Assembly: GCA_030527065.1 (NCBI GenBank)
Contig: JAUNBO010000028.1
Span: 1-8,496 of the forward strand
DNA length: 8,496 nucleotides
Direction of reading: 5' to 3'
From: Bacillota bacterium
Lineage (GTDB): Bacteria > Bacillota > Clostridia > Peptostreptococcales > Anaerovoracaceae
Shown: one piece after another, positions 6,405-8,496 of the stretch
How the letters are laid out: the number at the start of each line of letters is the position of its first letter
How positions within the stretch are numbered: the stretch's first letter is position 1
The notes under the pieces: model-generated
Databases searched by the model: none
What the model was told of the DNA's origin: nothing
What the model saw: the letters and a program-made list of their open reading frames with translations, nothing else
Program-made: the position numbers and the translations under genes

Positions 6405-8096
6405 ATGGAAAGCAAAGAGATCACGCTTCTTAAAAACGCACGGATATATACCTGCAATGAGGAAATGCCCCTGGCGGAGGCGGTGGCCTTCGCAGGGGAT
6501 GAGATCGTGTATGTGGGAACTGCGGAGGGGGCCCCTGCCTGCGGAGAGGTTTTTGACCTGGAGGGGAAAACGGTTCTGCCGGGAATCATAGACAGCCACA
6601 TCCATCCGGGCATGGTGTCCCAGAGCTCCTGGCACATCAGGCTGCCCTGGACCCGGGATCTGGATGAAATACTGAACTTCATAAAGGAATATGCGGAGAA
6701 GCATCCGAAGGAGGAGATCCCGTTCCTGTACTTTGAATACTATCCCACGGACCTGTTCGGAAGCAAAGGGCCCCATAAGAAATACCTGGACGCCGTGGTG
6801 TCGGATCGGCCGGTGTTCTGTCAGGATTTCGGAGAGCATCAGCATTGGATCAATTCCGCCATGCTGGAGGCCATGGGGGTCACGAAGGAAACCCCGGACC
6901 CGATACCGGGATTGCAGGAGTTTGTGCGGGATGAAAACGGAGAACCCACGGGCTGGTGCAAAGAGCTGGTCTGCAGCAGAGAAGAGTTTACGGAGCCCCT
7001 GTTCAGGAGCATAGGCTGGGAGCCGCCAATCACCATGACTCCTGAGCTGATGACAGCCTTTTTCAGTTTTCTCTCCGACCATGGGATCACCGCCATCGGC
7101 GACGGGCTGATAGAGGGCGAAGAGCAGCTGGCCTCCATGGCTCAGTTGGACGCCGGGGGAAAGCTCAACGTTTATTACGACGGCGTCGTGCGCTTTGACA
7201 GCCTGCAGGAGCTTCCTGAAAAAATCCTGCTCTGCAAAAAGTATCAGGAAAAATACGGAGACCGGCATCTCAGGATCAGGACGATGAAGCTGTTTCTTGA
7301 CGGGACCAATGAAACCGGGAACAGCGCCTCGCTGCACCCCCACCGGAACGACCCCGCCGGCGAAAATTACGGCGAGATCGCCATGAGCGAAGAGGACCTG
7401 TATCAATGCTTTCTGCTGTGTAACGAAGCGGGCCTGGATCTGCACATCCATATGGTGGGAGACCGGGCCTTCCGGGTGGGCTGCAATGCGGTGGAGAGGG
7501 CGCAGGAGGAATGCCGGCGCCGGGGAATCCCCTGGACCTGCCAGCCCATATTTGCCCACTGCGAGATCGTAGACCCGGAGGATATGCCGCGCCCCGCCAG
7601 GCTGGGGATCACCATCAACTGGTCCTGTCACTGGTCCGGGGGCTATTTCGGGGAGGAGGCCAGGACCTTCTTTTCGGATGAGAAGTGGGAGCGCATGTAT
7701 CAGTTCAACCCCATCATCGACAGCGGGGCCTTGTTCGCCTGTTCCAGCGATGTGGTGACCTTTTACGAGCTCCACCGGGCGGACCCGTTTTTCGGCATGC
7801 AGGTGGCGGCCACCAGGGTGGACCCGGAATTTCCGCTGGACGAAAGCCGGTACCCCGGCAGCGTAAGGCCGCCGGCGTCGGCCAGATTGAGTGTGGAAAC
7901 TCTTTTGAAGGGATATACCCTCAACGGAGCGAAGCAGCTGAGGCGGGAAGGGGAACTGGGGACCATAGAGGCAGGGAAAAAGGCCAATCTCTGTGTCATT
8001 TCGGAGGATCTTTTTCAGGTCCCGCCGGAGCAGCTGGCACGGATCCGGTGGGAAGCGGTGATTTTTGACGGAAAGCTGATCCGGGGAAGGTTGTAA
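6405..8096 (+). CDS. YtcJ-like metal-dependent amidohydrolase (Amidohydro_3), divergent third member
   Basis: This 563-residue hydrolase belongs to the same family as the two upstream copies but is clearly more distant. Landmarks: VLPGIIDSHIH with H65/H67, EHQHWINSAML (144-154), K295 in KLFLDG (the canonical Asp is present), HIHMVGD (347-353), H385 in FAHCEI, D449 in CSSDVVT, LNGAK (506-510), and LGTIEAGKKANLCVI near the C-terminus. The metal-site residues are therefore kept. The aspartate motif (SSDVV, not GTDFPV) and the active-site loop after LDG (TNETGNSASLHPHRND) differ from the tandem pair, so it probably acts on a different compound or a later intermediate. No signal peptide is seen, so it should be cytoplasmic. 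It follows the symporter by 103 nt and the next gene starts 8 nt after its stop. It could also be annotated as an imidazolonepropionase- or deformylase-like protein; the substrate is not determinable here. Confidence 0.9.
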   Translation: MESKEITLLKNARIYTCNEEMPLAEAVAFAGDEIVYVGTAEGAPACGEVFDLEGKTVLPGIIDSHIHPGMVSQSSWHIRLPWTRDLDEILNFIKEYAEKHPKEEIPFLYFEYYPTDLFGSKGPHKKYLDAVVSDRPVFCQDFGEHQHWINSAMLEAMGVTKETPDPIPGLQEFVRDENGEPTGWCKELVCSREEFTEPLFRSIGWEPPITMTPELMTAFFSFLSDHGITAIGDGLIEGEEQLASMAQLDAGGKLNVYYDGVVRFDSLQELPEKILLCKKYQEKYGDRHLRIRTMKLFLDGTNETGNSASLHPHRNDPAGENYGEIAMSEEDLYQCFLLCNEAGLDLHIHMVGDRAFRVGCNAVERAQEECRRRGIPWTCQPIFAHCEIVDPEDMPRPARLGITINWSCHWSGGYFGEEARTFFSDEKWERMYQFNPIIDSGALFACSSDVVTFYELHRADPFFGMQVAATRVDPEFPLDESRYPGSVRPPASARLSVETLLKGYTLNGAKQLRREGELGTIEAGKKANLCVISEDLFQVPPEQLARIRWEAVIFDGKLIRGRL

Positions 8097-8104
8097 GAGC
8101 GCAG

Positions 8105-8496
8105 ATGTCTGATGTCAAATTGGTGATCATTCCCGAGCATATCGCCTATCACACAGAGTATGACATAAACGACTACAACGATTTTTTTGACCGGGAGACC
8201 GGTGTGAATCTGCTGCAGCTGCTGTCGGATAAGGTGGAACGGGAAAACAGGAACCTGCGGGTCCCGCCTGTCCCGGGGGATTACAATTACTTTACCCACG
8301 AGGCCGGGAAGCCGGTAACTTTCCCGGCCCATGTGGGGTACTATGATATGGTGACGGATTTCGGCGCAGACACGGAGGAGTATGCTTTTGTGCGCATTCC
8401 GGAGACCATGGCGCTGACGGTACCCCACAGAGGGCCTTACCGGGAGATCGGGGGGACCTACGACCTTGCCTACCGATGGATCAGGGAGAACGGCTA
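8105..8496 (+). CDS. GyrI-like / AraC effector-binding-domain protein, 3' end outside window
   Basis: The frame from ATG 8105 stays open to the window edge: 130 complete codons and two bases. The visible part resembles stand-alone GyrI-like small-molecule-binding proteins of about 150-160 residues, so perhaps 25-30 residues are missing. Support comes from an N-terminal strand ending in a proline-containing turn (VKLVIIPEHIAYHTEY), the strand EYAFVRIPETMALTVPH (91-107) and the signature HRGPYREIGGTYDLAYRWI (108-126) followed by ENG. No helix-turn-helix precedes the domain, so it is unlikely to bind DNA alone. Proteins of this fold bind or occasionally hydrolyse amphipathic small molecules. It begins 8 nt after the third hydrolase with only a weak ribosome site (AGAG at 8096-8099), suggesting translational coupling in one operon. 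A role in sensing or sequestering the pathway compound is inference. Confidence 0.75.
   Translation, partial: MSDVKLVIIPEHIAYHTEYDINDYNDFFDRETGVNLLQLLSDKVERENRNLRVPPVPGDYNYFTHEAGKPVTFPAHVGYYDMVTDFGADTEEYAFVRIPETMALTVPHRGPYREIGGTYDLAYRWIRENG

Noticed and set aside
4991..6682. Long minus-strand open frame antisense to the symporter
   Set aside because: It is His/Gln/Gly-rich with no recognisable domain and covers a clear GPH symporter; it follows from the codon bias of the + strand gene.
6393..7775. Long minus-strand open frame antisense to the third hydrolase
   Set aside because: It mirrors conserved hydrolase codons, has no recognisable domain and no convincing ribosome site.

Overview
The window looks like an accessory catabolic locus from a fairly GC-rich member of the Bacillota, probably a clostridial or Lachnospiraceae-type gut or anaerobe genome. 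This rests on purine-rich AGGAGG-type ribosome sites, a TTG start, codons ending mostly in G or C, and the gene families present. The taxonomic guess is inference. All genes are on the + strand. I saw no rRNA, tRNA, CRISPR array, insertion sequence or phage gene.

Layout. Bases 1-148 hold no gene. They carry a structured inverted repeat (31-76) and a near-consensus promoter (97-124). This promoter drives an AraC/XylS-family regulator (149-1096), which ends at a clear intrinsic terminator (1177-1208). A second promoter candidate (1233-1261) precedes two tandem paralogous YtcJ-like amidohydrolases of the Amidohydro_3 family (1290-3005 and 3023-4741), 571 and 572 residues long and 17 nt apart. 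A 135-nt gap with its own promoter candidate (4725-4752) and a small GC-rich hairpin precedes a TTG-started GPH-family (MelB-like) cation symporter (4877-6301). After a 103-nt gap containing a perfect 14-bp inverted repeat comes a third, divergent YtcJ-like amidohydrolase (6405-8096). Eight bases later a GyrI-like (AraC effector-binding-domain) protein begins (8105) and is cut by the window end. No gene-free stretch exceeds 200 nt.

How it may work together (inference). The regulator senses a small molecule, the symporter imports it, and three cytoplasmic metal-dependent hydrolases, none with a signal peptide, process related amide, formamide or cyclic-amide bonds. The substrate cannot be read from the sequence. 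The YtcJ family is poorly characterised, so a locus with three members, a dedicated symporter and a regulator is a reasonable candidate for an undescribed degradation pathway. The most interesting non-coding signal is a 15-base motif upstream of the regulator that recurs, inverted and with one mismatch, in the symporter leader.
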